NCBI GenBank assembly: GCA_035575925.1 | Contig: DATLXK010000023.1 | Location: 1-64,000 of the forward strand | Source of the DNA: DASWTL01 sp035575925 | GTDB taxonomy: Bacteria > Bacteroidota > Bacteroidia > Sphingobacteriales > Sphingobacteriaceae | Direction of reading: 5' to 3' | DNA length: 64,000 nucleotides | In this document: positions 23,853 to 32,897 of the stretch, piece by piece | How positions within the stretch are numbered: position 1 is the first letter of the stretch | Layout of the letters: every line of letters begins with the position of its first letter | Notes under the pieces: model-generated | Told to the model about the DNA's origin: nothing | Seen by the model: the letters and a program-made list of their open reading frames with translations, nothing else | Databases searched by the model: none | Made by a program: the position numbers and the translations under genes

Positions 23853-25111
23853 TATAATGCCCTCCTTAATTTATTATCATTAGTTTCTTTCACCTCTAAT
23901 TTTTCCCGCAGTAATAACATATCATCACTTACCTTTCGCTCTATCACTTTAGCATAAATTTGGGTAGTTCTGAGAGTGGTATGTCCCAGCATCTTACTCA
24001 CTGTTTCTATAGGAACTCCATTGGAAAGTGTGACTGATGTCGCAAACGTATGCCTTGCAAGATGAAAAGTAAGATGGCTGACAATTCCACACAAGTCTGC
24101 AACTTCCTTTAAATAGCTGTTTAATTTTTGATTCGATATCACCGGAAACAATGTTCCTTTTGCAATTGCTCTTGGGTTATTTTTGTATTTATCTATTATA
24201 GCTGCGGCCTTCGGAAGAATAGGTACGTTGACAGTAGTATCAGTTTTCTCCCTCATTGTTTTAATCCAATAGTTTCCATCCATTCCTAATACTATATTTT
24301 GAGGAGTAAGCTGCATTACATCTATGTAAGCCATACCTGTATAGCAACTGAAAACAAACAAGTCTTTAGCATATTGAATACGTTGAATATCGAATTCTTT
24401 TTGTTCTATGGAAGTAAGTTCCTCAGCAGTTAGATAGCCTCGTTCAACCTTTTGCATTTTAAGCTTAAAAAGTTCAAAGGGATTTTTTTCAATCCAACCA
24501 AGTTTGGCCCCTAGCCGGATCATCTTACGAAATCTTTCCAGATGCTTCATTACACCATTGTTCTCCATGCCCTTATGGTGATCAATAGGCTGATATCGTC
24601 GTAGGAAGTACTCAAACTTTGATAAAAATTGATAGTCAAGCTCTGATAGGTAGATGTCTTCTTTTTTGAATTGTTGACCTATAAATTCCTTCAAATACTT
24701 GACCGTCGTAAAGTAATTCTTAATTGTACCGGGAGCCAGAATTTCCTTCATATGAAGGTTATGATAGTCCATTAAGGAGCATAAAGTATGTTCCTGTTCC
24801 TCTATACCAATAAATTTATTCTTAATAGCTTCAGCCGTTACAAGCTTTTTCTGAATGATAAATTCTTGATAATAGGAGGATAAAGCGCATCGAACTTGCT
24901 CCAAATAACTATTTAAAGATTTTAAAGTTTCATTTTTAGGTTTTGCTAATCCTTTTGAAGAATTCCAGTCAGATACGTCCACCATTCTTTTTAGTGCTAC
25001 TTCACAGCGGCTCTTGTTAACTACAATCCTAACGTAGATTGCAGCCATACCATTTTTTCCCCGGCTCATTCTCAATACGAAATGGATTCCGAAAGTGTTT
25101 GTTGATCTCAT
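23852..25111 (-). CDS. int: Tyrosine recombinase (ICE integrase)
   Basis: 419 residues: an arm-type DNA-binding domain at the N-terminus (about 5-95), a SAM-like core-binding domain (110-215) and the catalytic domain (220-400). Catalytic motifs visible are CYTGMAYIDVMQL (first Arg box region, here without the common R-x-S-E arginine), the H-x-A-R-H box in HLARHTFATSV, and LGHTTLRTTQIYAKV with the nucleophilic tyrosine. Such CTnDOT/Bacteroidetes integrases often replace the first catalytic arginine. It is the outermost ICE gene, reading away from the chromosome junction, with only about 240 bp between it and the tRNA-Pro terminator. Confidence 0.93.
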   Translation of the reverse strand: MRSTNTFGIHFVLRMSRGKNGMAAIYVRIVVNKSRCEVALKRMVDVSDWNSSKGLAKPKNETLKSLNSYLEQVRCALSSYYQEFIIQKKLVTAEAIKNKFIGIEEQEHTLCSLMDYHNLHMKEILAPGTIKNYFTTVKYLKEFIGQQFKKEDIYLSELDYQFLSKFEYFLRRYQPIDHHKGMENNGVMKHLERFRKMIRLGAKLGWIEKNPFELFKLKMQKVERGYLTAEELTSIEQKEFDIQRIQYAKDLFVFSCYTGMAYIDVMQLTPQNIVLGMDGNYWIKTMREKTDTTVNVPILPKAAAIIDKYKNNPRAIAKGTLFPVISNQKLNSYLKEVADLCGIVSHLTFHLARHTFATSVTLSNGVPIETVSKMLGHTTLRTTQIYAKVIERKVSDDMLLLREKLEVKETNDNKLRRAL

Positions 25112-25216
25112 CCTTAATGATTTAAATACTTACATGAATTGTTTTAAACTAATTTGTCCAAACAGTTCAACCGATAATCGAAAAAGTAATTCATTTCGAT
25201 ACAAATGAGTTCATAT

Positions 25217-25242
25217 GATATTCAATCAAATATTTGAATATC
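25217..25242. repeat. 9-bp perfect inverted repeat with 8-base spacer upstream of int
   Basis: GATATTCAA and TTGAATATC flank 8 bases. Arm length and spacer are in the range of tyrosine-recombinase core sites; an operator for int is the other possibility. It lies 106 bp upstream of the int start codon. Confidence 0.5.
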
Positions 25243-25261
25243 AATTAGTTAAACCCATTCC

Positions 25262-25294
25262 GGTGAACAAATCTAAATATTAAATCTGTTCACC
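25262..25294. repeat. 8-bp inverted repeat with 17-base spacer near the ICE end
   Basis: GGTGAACA and TGTTCACC are perfect arms; five Ts follow on the plus strand. It could be a weak rightward terminator or an accessory protein site at the ICE end. Confidence 0.4.
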
Positions 25295-25351
25295 TTTTTG
25301 TTCGCATGACAGGAGGAATAGTATGTACTGAAAAGGATTATTTAAAAGCAG

Positions 25352-25385
25352 AAAAGGCCCTAAATAATGATATTTAGAGCCTTTT
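25352..25385 (-). terminator. Hairpin terminator after tRNA-Pro
   Basis: AAAAGGC and GCCTTTT, plus CTAAATA and TATTTAG, form a long stem with a 4-base ATGA loop, 24 bp past the tRNA 3' end. T-runs are present on both strands, so it can stop transcription both ways. Confidence 0.8.
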
Positions 25386-25408
25386 GCATCCAGATGAACT
25401 GGTATTTG

Positions 25409-25482
25409 TCGGGGTGGCAGGATTCGAACCTACGACCTCCTGGTCCCAAACCAGGCGCGATACCGGGCTACGCTACACCCCG
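25409..25482 (-). tRNA. tRNA-Pro (anticodon TGG)
   Basis: 74 nt on the minus strand. The acceptor arms CGGGGTG and CACCCCG pair perfectly, the anticodon arm is CCTGG-TTTGGGA-CCAGG with anticodon TGG, and the T arm GTAGGTTCGAATCCTGC has the invariant TTCGAAT loop. CCA is not encoded. Its 3' end faces the ICE integrase. Confidence 0.97.
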
Positions 25483-25525
25483 AACATTTTTAAGTTCAGC
25501 TTTATCAGCTTTCCTTAAGGGTTTG

Positions 25526-25556
25526 CAAAAGTAGAACTTTTACAGGCTTTATCAAA
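25526..25556 (-). promoter_or_regulatory. Promoter of tRNA-Pro
   Basis: Minus-strand TTTG (plus 25553-25556), 19 bases, then TACTTTTG (plus 25526-25533): a full match to the Bacteroidetes -33/-7 consensus. Transcription should start near 25519, about 37 nt before the tRNA. Confidence 0.75.
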
Positions 25557-25576
25557 TATATTTAGAATATATTTTG

Positions 25577-25663
25577 CGGAGAGAGAGGGATTCGAACCCT
25601 CGGTACCGTTGCCAGTACGTCAGTTTAGCAAACTGATCCTTTCGGCCTCTCAGGCATCTCTCC
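25577..25663 (-). tRNA. tRNA-Ser (anticodon GCT)
   Basis: 87 nt on the minus strand with a long variable arm (GTACTGGCAACGGTAC), as in serine tRNAs. Acceptor arms GGAGAGA/TCTCTCC, D arm with GCCTGAGAGGC, anticodon loop TTGCTAA with GCT, and T loop TTCGAAT are all present. CCA is not encoded. Confidence 0.97.
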
Positions 25664-25688
25664 TATCCTTTTTCTTCGTATCGGGCTG

Positions 25689-25718
25689 CAAATATAGCAA
25701 ATCAGCCTGCTCTTCAAA
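25689..25718 (-). promoter_or_regulatory. Promoter of tRNA-Ser
   Basis: Minus-strand TTTG (plus 25715-25718), 18 bases, then TATATTTG (plus 25689-25696). Predicted start near 25682, about 20 nt before the tRNA. It sits just after the end of the pgpH gene. Confidence 0.75.
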
Positions 25719-25722
25719 ATAT

Positions 25723-27795
25723 TTAAATCTGTAATGCGTAATCAATCCTTATATGATAAATACTCATAAGCATTGACTTAAAAATCACTTTAATGGTTTC
25801 GATATCATGTATTGTAATGCTGCTATCTGTTAACTGGTGCTGGTCAAGTTTATACTCTATTATTCTGTCAACCAGGTCATTAATACTTTTCTCATCAGGC
25901 TCCTTAAGACTTCGTGACGCGGCTTCAACCGAGTCTGCAAGCATGAGTACAGAGGTTTCCTTTGAAAATGGAGCAGGCCCCGGATAGCGGAACGTATTCT
26001 CATCGACAATTTTTTCAGGAAAGTTTTTTAAAAACGATTGATAGAAATAATCGACACGCGTGGTTCCATGATGCGTTTTAATAAAGTCAATAATCATTTC
26101 AGGCAAATTGTATTTATGCGCTATCTCGATTCCGTGATGCACATGCCGGATAATAATCTGGGCACTTTGTTCATAAGAAATTGCATCGTGCGGGTTTGAT
26201 CCTTTGTTCTGGTTCTCAATAAAATATTGAGGGTTTTCCATTTTTCCTATATCGTGATATAACGCACCTGCCCTAACCAATAAAGCGTTACCTCCAATTT
26301 TAAATATTGCGGCTTCAGCAAGGTTTGCAACTTGCAGAGAGTGCTGAAAAGTTCCGGGTGCTTTATAGGAAAGATCGCGAAGAAGTTTCGAATTGGTATT
26401 GGTCAGTTCCATTAAGGTTATATCTGATGTAATACCGAACATTTTTTCAAATGCATAGATCAGCGGATATGCTAAAAGGGATAACAGTACGCTGAAAACG
26501 AAAGGAACAAAGCTATACCAATCAATCTGGTAAAATGACCCGTTCCGGATGAGCGATATTGCTAAATAACTGACCAGATAGTTGCAAAGGATTAAAAGTG
26601 CCGATATCAAAAATTGCTCGCGCCTTACGAAATTTTTAATACTGTAAATGGCAACCATCCCCGAGGTAATCTGTAAAAAAGCAAATTCAAAACTGTTGGG
26701 TACAAAAAATCCACCAATAAGCACCACCAGTAAATGAATATTGAGTGCCAGGCGGGTATCAAACAGTATCCTGATAATTATAGGAACTATACAATATGGA
26801 ATATAATACAAACTGGGTATTTTGATTTTTATGGCCCATGACAGGGTAAGGATCATTCCGGTGACAACCAATAAAATAAGGGAAACCTGTCTGTTATCAT
26901 GATAAATGTCTTTACGGAAAAGAAATAAAAACACGATTAACAAGGTGATTACTAAAGCTACCAATAAAAACTGGCCGACTAAAACCAGCCGCCTGTCTCC
27001 AACAATATTAATATCTTCCTCATAAGCACCACGAAGTGATTCTAATTTCTGATAGATCTCGTCATTAATGAGTGTCCCGTTTGATACGATCACCTCACCT
27101 TTCTGCACCATTCCCCGGGTAATGGAAATATTACTTATAGCATCAGCTTCTAACTTATCAGTTAAACGCTCATCATATATGTAATTCGGGAAAATATTAT
27201 TACGCAAAACGGATAACAACCAGGTTTTGTATTTACCGGAGGCTGATAAATTTAATTTAGAATCTATGTAATTAAATGCACTTTCAACAGTATAAACATC
27301 ATTTGTAATGTAGTTTGTTGAAATGTTGTTTGTAAGCAAATTGAAATTGTAATGCTGGTTATCGCGCTGGAATTTTTTAACCGGTGTAATAATACCCTTG
27401 GAATAAACCTCCTGGAGCAGCCTTAATCCCATTGAACGATATGCATTCTTATTTACCAGAATACTATCATGCCATTTATTATCAAAATCAGCCAGATAAT
27501 TTTCAATTGCCTTGTTAACAATCTCTTTATCGTTCTGATATAAGGGGAATACCGATCTTAAAATCTGCTTTTTATCCTCGCTAACCTCTAACGGTGTTTT
27601 TTGAACCGCAAAATTGTAAGGGGATACGAGATCATTGTGCATCCATACTTTTCCTTTTTCATATTCATACCTGAAACGGGCTTGCTTGGGAAGAAATATA
27701 GTGACAATAAGTACGCATAAGGCCATCATAATAAACTTCAAACCTGAAGGATATTTACTGTTAATAAGAATGTGAGAGTTATTTATGGTGGCCAC
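25723..27795 (-). CDS. Seven-TM HD-domain cyclic-di-AMP phosphodiesterase (PgpH type)
   Basis: 690 residues from a GTG start. One helix (about 19-37), a large extracytoplasmic domain (40-270), seven helices (about 272-455) and a cytoplasmic HD domain (about 475-690). The HD signature is GALYHDIGKM, with His residues in FQHSLQVANLAEAA and IRHVHHGIEIAHK and a THHGTT block. This is the 7TMR-HDED plus 7TM plus HD plan of PgpH, which hydrolyses c-di-AMP in Gram-positives; the same role is expected here, not proven. It ends just before the tRNA-Ser promoter. Confidence 0.88.
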   Translation of the reverse strand: MATINNSHILINSKYPSGLKFIMMALCVLIVTIFLPKQARFRYEYEKGKVWMHNDLVSPYNFAVQKTPLEVSEDKKQILRSVFPLYQNDKEIVNKAIENYLADFDNKWHDSILVNKNAYRSMGLRLLQEVYSKGIITPVKKFQRDNQHYNFNLLTNNISTNYITNDVYTVESAFNYIDSKLNLSASGKYKTWLLSVLRNNIFPNYIYDERLTDKLEADAISNISITRGMVQKGEVIVSNGTLINDEIYQKLESLRGAYEEDINIVGDRRLVLVGQFLLVALVITLLIVFLFLFRKDIYHDNRQVSLILLVVTGMILTLSWAIKIKIPSLYYIPYCIVPIIIRILFDTRLALNIHLLVVLIGGFFVPNSFEFAFLQITSGMVAIYSIKNFVRREQFLISALLILCNYLVSYLAISLIRNGSFYQIDWYSFVPFVFSVLLSLLAYPLIYAFEKMFGITSDITLMELTNTNSKLLRDLSYKAPGTFQHSLQVANLAEAAIFKIGGNALLVRAGALYHDIGKMENPQYFIENQNKGSNPHDAISYEQSAQIIIRHVHHGIEIAHKYNLPEMIIDFIKTHHGTTRVDYFYQSFLKNFPEKIVDENTFRYPGPAPFSKETSVLMLADSVEAASRSLKEPDEKSINDLVDRIIEYKLDQHQLTDSSITIHDIETIKVIFKSMLMSIYHIRIDYALQI

Positions 27796-27918
27796 TTTAC
27801 TGTTTTAGTTCAAAAATAGAAAAGTTATTATCTATATCTTATTCTAGGTTAATCATTTATTCATAAATAATTTACTATTTATATTCATATTCATTTAAAC
27901 TTGCGTTATTAATATAAT

Positions 27919-29097
27919 ATGAGAGAAGTTTATATAATATCTGCAGCCAGAACTCCTATAGGAAGCTTTGGAGGAAGCCTGATTAGTTTTTCAGCTTCCG
28001 AATTGGGAGCCATAGCTATTAAAGCAGCTGTTGAACGTGCTGGAATTGAGCCATCCATGGTACAGGAACTGTATATGGGAAATGTGCTTTCAGCTAATTT
28101 AGGACAGGCCCCGGCCACGCAGGCAGCCATATATGCAGGACTGCAAAATATTCCTGCAACTGGTATTAACAAAGTTTGCGCTTCGGGTACAAAAGCTATT
28201 ATGCTGGCAGCTCAAAGTATTGCCCTGGGCAATAATGATATTATTGTTGCGGGTGGAATGGAGAGTATGAGCAATGTGCCATTTTATCTGGATAAAGCAA
28301 GAAATGGCTATCGCCTCGGTCATGGACAACTTACGGATGGATTAGTTAAAGATGGATTATGGGATGTATATAATGACTATCATATGGGATCTGCAGCTGA
28401 ATTATGTTCAACAGATTGTAATATAAGCAGAGAAGAACAAGATGAATATGCCATCGAATCGTATAAACGTGCTCAGGCAGCTCAGGTAAACGGAAATTTT
28501 ACAGATGAGATTGTGCCCGTAGAAATAACAGACAAAAAAGGCAATGTAACTGTTTTTAAGGATGACGAAGAACCAAAATCTGTAAATTTTGATAAGATCT
28601 CAGCACTTAAACCCGTCTTTAAAAAAGATGGGACAGTAACGGCTGCAAATGCCTCTACTTTAAATGACGGTGCTGCTGCACTGCTTTTAATGAGTAAAGA
28701 GAAGGCTGAAGAACTCAGCCTTAAACCAATTGGCAGGATACTTGGCTATGCCGATGCGCAACAAGCTCCCGAACTATTTACCACTTCTCCTGCTAAAGCG
28801 ATCCCAAGAGCCCTGGAACATGCCGGCGTTACTGCTGATGAAGTAGATTATTATGAGATTAACGAAGCTTTTTCTGTAGTAGCCCTAGCCAACAATAAGC
28901 TGCTTAATTTAACTACTAAAAACGTAAATGTAAATGGAGGGGCAGTCTCATTAGGGCATCCACTGGGTGCTTCCGGTGCACGTATTATAGTTACATTATT
29001 ACAAGTGTTAAAGCAAAATAATGGCAAAATAGGTGTGGCCGGAATTTGTAACGGCGGCGGCGGAGCAAGTGCAATAGTCATAGAAAATATGCGTTAA
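27919..29097 (+). CDS. Acetyl-CoA C-acetyltransferase (thiolase)
   Basis: 392 residues, full thiolase length. Nucleophile Cys87 in INKVCASGTK, NEAFSVVALAN loop, His347 in GGAVSLGHPLGASGAR and Cys377 in GICNGGGGAS give the complete catalytic set. It condenses two acetyl-CoA or cleaves acetoacetyl-CoA; degradative and biosynthetic use cannot be told apart, though length and motifs fit AtoB/PhaA. Followed after 18 bp by a secreted protein gene on the same strand. Confidence 0.95.
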   Translation: MREVYIISAARTPIGSFGGSLISFSASELGAIAIKAAVERAGIEPSMVQELYMGNVLSANLGQAPATQAAIYAGLQNIPATGINKVCASGTKAIMLAAQSIALGNNDIIVAGGMESMSNVPFYLDKARNGYRLGHGQLTDGLVKDGLWDVYNDYHMGSAAELCSTDCNISREEQDEYAIESYKRAQAAQVNGNFTDEIVPVEITDKKGNVTVFKDDEEPKSVNFDKISALKPVFKKDGTVTAANASTLNDGAAALLLMSKEKAEELSLKPIGRILGYADAQQAPELFTTSPAKAIPRALEHAGVTADEVDYYEINEAFSVVALANNKLLNLTTKNVNVNGGAVSLGHPLGASGARIIVTLLQVLKQNNGKIGVAGICNGGGGASAIVIENMR

Positions 29098-29115
29098 AGA
29101 GCTATAAATCAGATA

Positions 29116-30033
29116 ATGAACAGAATATTAACTATTCTACTATTTCTAATACTTACCCTCCCATCTTTAGCTCAAAATACTGATGTAAACAAAGCTCGTA
29201 CCCAGTTAATTTCATTGCAGGACAGCCTGAACCGCTTAAGTAAAAAAATGATTAATAACCACGTTGAGCCCGAACGTTACAATGCCAATTATTCTTTTAT
29301 TAAAACCTTGGTAACCACGCTAAAAACCCCCCGTTCTTTTAACTTTAACTTCGATTCGCTAAAGACTATATCCATTCAAACTGCACAGGATAAACGCTTT
29401 CGTATTTTCACCTGGCATATAATGAATAATGATGGCAGTTATCGTTACTATGGCACAGTACAGATGAACAGTCCGGATGGGAAACTGGTGATGTTTCCGC
29501 TGGTAGATTACTCTCCGGCATTTAAAAATCCTGCTGACAGCGTAACCACTAATGATAAATGGTATGGAGCGCAATACTATAAGATTATCCCGGTTACTTA
29601 CAACGTAAAAACTCCTTATTATATCTTACTCGGATGGAAGGGGAACTCGCCTAAATCAACTAAAAAAGTAATTGATGTCATCTATTTTAAGGATAAAAAA
29701 GCTTTTTTCGGGATGCCGGTATTTGATGGTAATAAAGATGCACCCCATAAAAAACGTATCATTTTTCAATATTCACGTTCAGTTTCTATGGGTTTAAACC
29801 ATGACCCAAAAACTAATTTAATTGTGTTTGATCACCTTGCTCCGCCCGATCCTAAGTTGAAAGGGAATTTTGAGCTGTATGGGCCAGACATGTCATATGA
29901 TGGATATAAATTAATAAACGGCAGGTGGAAACTGATGGAAGATATTGAGATGAAAAATCCACCCACAGAAAATGACAATAATTTTAACGATCCGAAAAAG
30001 TTAAAAGGAGTTTCAAAACCAGTAAGAAATTAA
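29116..30033 (+). CDS. Secreted protein of unknown function
   Basis: 305 residues with a signal peptide (about 1-19, ending PSLAQ). The mature part has a helical N-terminal segment (22-50) then a Tyr/Trp-rich beta-like region, with YYGTVQMNSPDGKLVMFPLVD and KIIPVTYNVKTPYYILLGWKGN as strong blocks. I recall similar uncharacterised exported proteins in Sphingobacteriaceae but know no function. Probably cotranscribed with the thiolase gene; it converges with the DUF819 gene 7 bp away. Confidence 0.75.
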   Translation: MNRILTILLFLILTLPSLAQNTDVNKARTQLISLQDSLNRLSKKMINNHVEPERYNANYSFIKTLVTTLKTPRSFNFNFDSLKTISIQTAQDKRFRIFTWHIMNNDGSYRYYGTVQMNSPDGKLVMFPLVDYSPAFKNPADSVTTNDKWYGAQYYKIIPVTYNVKTPYYILLGWKGNSPKSTKKVIDVIYFKDKKAFFGMPVFDGNKDAPHKKRIIFQYSRSVSMGLNHDPKTNLIVFDHLAPPDPKLKGNFELYGPDMSYDGYKLINGRWKLMEDIEMKNPPTENDNNFNDPKKLKGVSKPVRN

Positions 30034-30040
30034 TACCTGA

Positions 30041-31300
30041 TTACGGAGCAACGGCCTGCATCAGCAAACCACATAAATAAGCTCCATAAGTTCCTATAAC
30101 ATATCCAAATACCGCTAACAAAACCCCAACAGGCGCAAGCGAAGGGTGAAATGCACTTGCTACTACCGGAGCTGACGCCGGTCCGCCGATATTTGCCATG
30201 CTACCAACGGCCAGAAAAAAGAATGGTGTTTTAGTAAGCTTTGCTACTATTATTAAAATTATGGCGTGAATAGAAATCCATATAATTCCTACTAAAAGCA
30301 AGCCCGGATTATCGAAAATAGCCATAATATTCATCTGCATACCTATTGTGGCAATAAGTACATACAATAGTACACTTCCAATTCGTGATGCTCCGGCTCC
30401 CTCCAAATTTCTGACTTTAGTGAACGACAATATCATTCCAATAGTAGTAGCTATGATTACTATCCAGAAAAATCCGGATGTTAAGCTGAACTTACTTAAA
30501 TAAGGAGCGTTTGCGGTAATCCAGGGAGTGATATTATCACTCATAAAATGAGCTATACCCGTTATGCCAAAGCCTACTCCTAAAATCATGATGATATCTT
30601 CCATTTTAGGTATCCGCATAATACTCAACTGATATGCTTCGATCTTTTCTTTCAGTTCAGTAACCGACCTGCTGTCAGCCTTTAAATAGGCATCTATTTT
30701 GTCTGATTTACCCGTACCGTATAATAATGCAGACATCCAGATATAGGCAACAATTACATCTAAGGCTACCATTGCAGAAAAAAGATCGGCACTGGGCTTA
30801 AATATTTCATACATAGCTACCTGGTTTGCGCCACCTCCTATCCATGTTCCGGCTACAGTGCTCAAACCTCTCCAAACCGCTTCAGGGCCTTCGCCGCCAA
30901 CAACTTCAGGAGCGAATAAAGAAACCAGAAACACAGCGATCGGGCCACCAAATAAAACGCCTAATGATGCAGTTATAAACATAAGCCCTGCCTTATGCCT
31001 CAACTTCCATATTTCTTTAAGATCAAGGCTCAGCGTGAACAATACTAAGCTCGCTGGTAATAAAAAGCGGGAAGCAATAGGATACAATTGCGATTTAGCC
31101 CCAGAGATAACACCAAAAGAGTTTAATAATCCGGGAATAAAATAACAGAGTAAAATGGCGGGTATAAATGTATAGAACCTGGAGAAGAATCCTGTCTTGA
31201 TTTGGGATGTCCAGAATACAAGACCGAGAATACCCATTAACAATCCAAGTACAACGGCATCGTTCGTTATTAAAGCAGGAGCAACGGCAACAGTTTCCAT
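30041..31300 (-). CDS. DUF819 family membrane protein
   Basis: About 419 residues from the ATG at 31298-31300; an ATG 39 bp further up is less likely because the family opens with METVAVAPALITNDAVVLGLLMG. About eleven hydrophobic helices. Conserved text: VAGTWIGGGANQVAM (about 152-166) and SMANIGGPASAPVVA (about 370-384), a duplicated Gly-rich motif known from this YjcL-type family. An unknown transport role is likely. Confidence 0.85.
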   Translation of the reverse strand: METVAVAPALITNDAVVLGLLMGILGLVFWTSQIKTGFFSRFYTFIPAILLCYFIPGLLNSFGVISGAKSQLYPIASRFLLPASLVLFTLSLDLKEIWKLRHKAGLMFITASLGVLFGGPIAVFLVSLFAPEVVGGEGPEAVWRGLSTVAGTWIGGGANQVAMYEIFKPSADLFSAMVALDVIVAYIWMSALLYGTGKSDKIDAYLKADSRSVTELKEKIEAYQLSIMRIPKMEDIIMILGVGFGITGIAHFMSDNITPWITANAPYLSKFSLTSGFFWIVIIATTIGMILSFTKVRNLEGAGASRIGSVLLYVLIATIGMQMNIMAIFDNPGLLLVGIIWISIHAIILIIVAKLTKTPFFFLAVGSMANIGGPASAPVVASAFHPSLAPVGVLLAVFGYVIGTYGAYLCGLLMQAVAP

Positions 31301-31415
31301 GCCCAAATATATCAGATGCACTTCGTGATAAAAAAACAATTAACTAATTTTATTATATTAGTTGTAAAACATACCTTCTTGTTTTGAACTTATTCTAATT
31401 TTAAACAAATTATTT

Positions 31416-32801
31416 ATGGCACAACAGCAGTTAAGCGGTCATCCTAAAGGATTGTATATTCTTTTCTTTACTGAGCTTTGGGAAAGATTTAGTTTTTACG
31501 GAATGAGGGCTATTTTAGTTCTTTTCCTGGTAGCATCTTCTACAGGTGATAATCCCGGATTTGGATGGACTGAAAGTGATGCATTAAAACTATATGCATG
31601 GTATACTTTCCTGGTTTACCTATCATCCATACCCGGAGGAATACTTGCGGACAAATGGTTGGGACAAAAGAAAACTGTTTATTTAGGTGGTGCCCTGCTT
31701 GTTGTAGGTCATAGTATATTGGCTGTGCAGGCTCTTTGGGCATTTTACACCGGACTTGCTTTTATCATTGCGGGCGTAGGTTGCCTTAAGCCAAATATTT
31801 CTACTATGGTTGGCGGATTATATGCTCCGGGCGATGAGAGACGCGATAAAGGATTTACTATATTTTATATCGGAATTAATATCGGTGCTTTTCTTTCTGC
31901 GCTTATTGTTGGCTACGTAGGAGAAACCCATGGCTGGCACTATGGCTTTGGGTTAGCAGGTATTGGTATGGCTATTGGTCAGATTGTTTTTATGATGGGA
32001 CAAAAACACTTAAAAGGGGTTGGTGAAGCTTCAAAATCACTTTCAGCATCAGAACAAGCCGCAAAAAAGAAACCGCTGACCAAAGTGGAAAAGGACAGAA
32101 TCGTTGTTATGTTGATTTCGTTCCTTCTTATCATTGTATTTTGGGGAGCTTTTGAACAAGCCGGAGGGTTAATGAATTTATATGCAGATCAGAAAACAGA
32201 TCGCACTTTAAGTTTTCTTAACTGGGAAATACCTGCATCCTGGTTTCAATCAGTAAATGCATTCTTTATAATTACACTTGGTGCCCCGGTTGCTGCTTTC
32301 TGGTACAACTGGAAACATAAAGGAAAAGAATCATCCTCTATTTTTAAAATGGCTTTAGGAGTAATTATTATGGGCTGGGGCTTTTTATTTATGGCGGCAG
32401 CATCAAATCAGTTCGAGAACGAAGGATCATCCGCAATGTATTGGCTGGTGTTGGCGTACCTGTTTCATACTATAGGGGAATTGTGCGCTTCGCCGGTTGC
32501 ATTATCCTATATAACCAAGCTTTCTCCGCTTAAATACGCTTCTATTATGATGGGTGTTTATTTTGCCGCAACGGGTTTGGGGAATTATGTTGCAGGATGG
32601 GTTGGTGTATGGTCCCAATCAGCAGGTGAACTGGAAATCTTTATGGGTATTGCTATTTTTTGCACACTAATTGGCGGGCTGGTTATTGCCATGCTTAAAC
32701 CATTAAAACGTTTGGCCCATGGTGCTGAAGACCTTGTTGATATTCCCCGTGATAACACCCTGCAAATGGAAACCAATCCTAGTCAGCACTCAAATAATTA
32801 A
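31416..32801 (+). CDS. POT-family peptide:proton symporter
   Basis: 461 residues with about 12-14 helices. Helix 1 carries ELWERFSFYGMRAILVLFLV, the E-x-x-E-R/K-F-x-Y proton-coupling motif of the family, and the PTR2 signature FTIFYIGINIGAFLSALIVG lies near residue 150. It imports di- and tripeptides with protons. A strong terminator follows at 32,841. Confidence 0.9.
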   Translation: MAQQQLSGHPKGLYILFFTELWERFSFYGMRAILVLFLVASSTGDNPGFGWTESDALKLYAWYTFLVYLSSIPGGILADKWLGQKKTVYLGGALLVVGHSILAVQALWAFYTGLAFIIAGVGCLKPNISTMVGGLYAPGDERRDKGFTIFYIGINIGAFLSALIVGYVGETHGWHYGFGLAGIGMAIGQIVFMMGQKHLKGVGEASKSLSASEQAAKKKPLTKVEKDRIVVMLISFLLIIVFWGAFEQAGGLMNLYADQKTDRTLSFLNWEIPASWFQSVNAFFIITLGAPVAAFWYNWKHKGKESSSIFKMALGVIIMGWGFLFMAAASNQFENEGSSAMYWLVLAYLFHTIGELCASPVALSYITKLSPLKYASIMMGVYFAATGLGNYVAGWVGVWSQSAGELEIFMGIAIFCTLIGGLVIAMLKPLKRLAHGAEDLVDIPRDNTLQMETNPSQHSNN

Positions 32802-32840
32802 CAATTATGATAGATATTAACTAAAAATATTAATATCTAA

Positions 32841-32870
32841 AGAGGGACAAAATTGTCCCTCTTTTTTTTT
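32841..32870 (+). terminator. Rho-independent terminator of the POT gene
   Basis: AGAGGGACAA and TTGTCCCTCT form a 10-bp stem with a very small loop, followed by ten Ts. Textbook intrinsic terminator. Confidence 0.92.
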
Positions 32871-32897
32871 AAACTTACATTCGTAAAAAATATTAGT

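Larger units (their letters stand above)
25112..25351. other. Intergenic region expected to hold the ICE-chromosome junction
   Basis: No gene. AT-rich DNA with two clear inverted repeats (listed separately). The integrase starts on its left, and the tRNA-Pro terminator, presumably chromosomal, on its right, so attR/attL should lie inside. The exact core cannot be fixed without the other ICE end. Confidence 0.55.

Noticed and set aside
25409..25482. tRNA-Pro 3' end as the ICE attachment site
   Set aside because: The tRNA is complete and is followed by its own terminator hairpin before the ICE genes; no second copy of its 3' end was seen in this window. It remains possible only if the left end shows a duplicate.
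32853..32897. Upstream extension of the GT2 glycosyltransferase from a TTG
   Set aside because: The TTG lies within the terminator hairpin of the preceding gene; the family start matches the later TTG at 32898.
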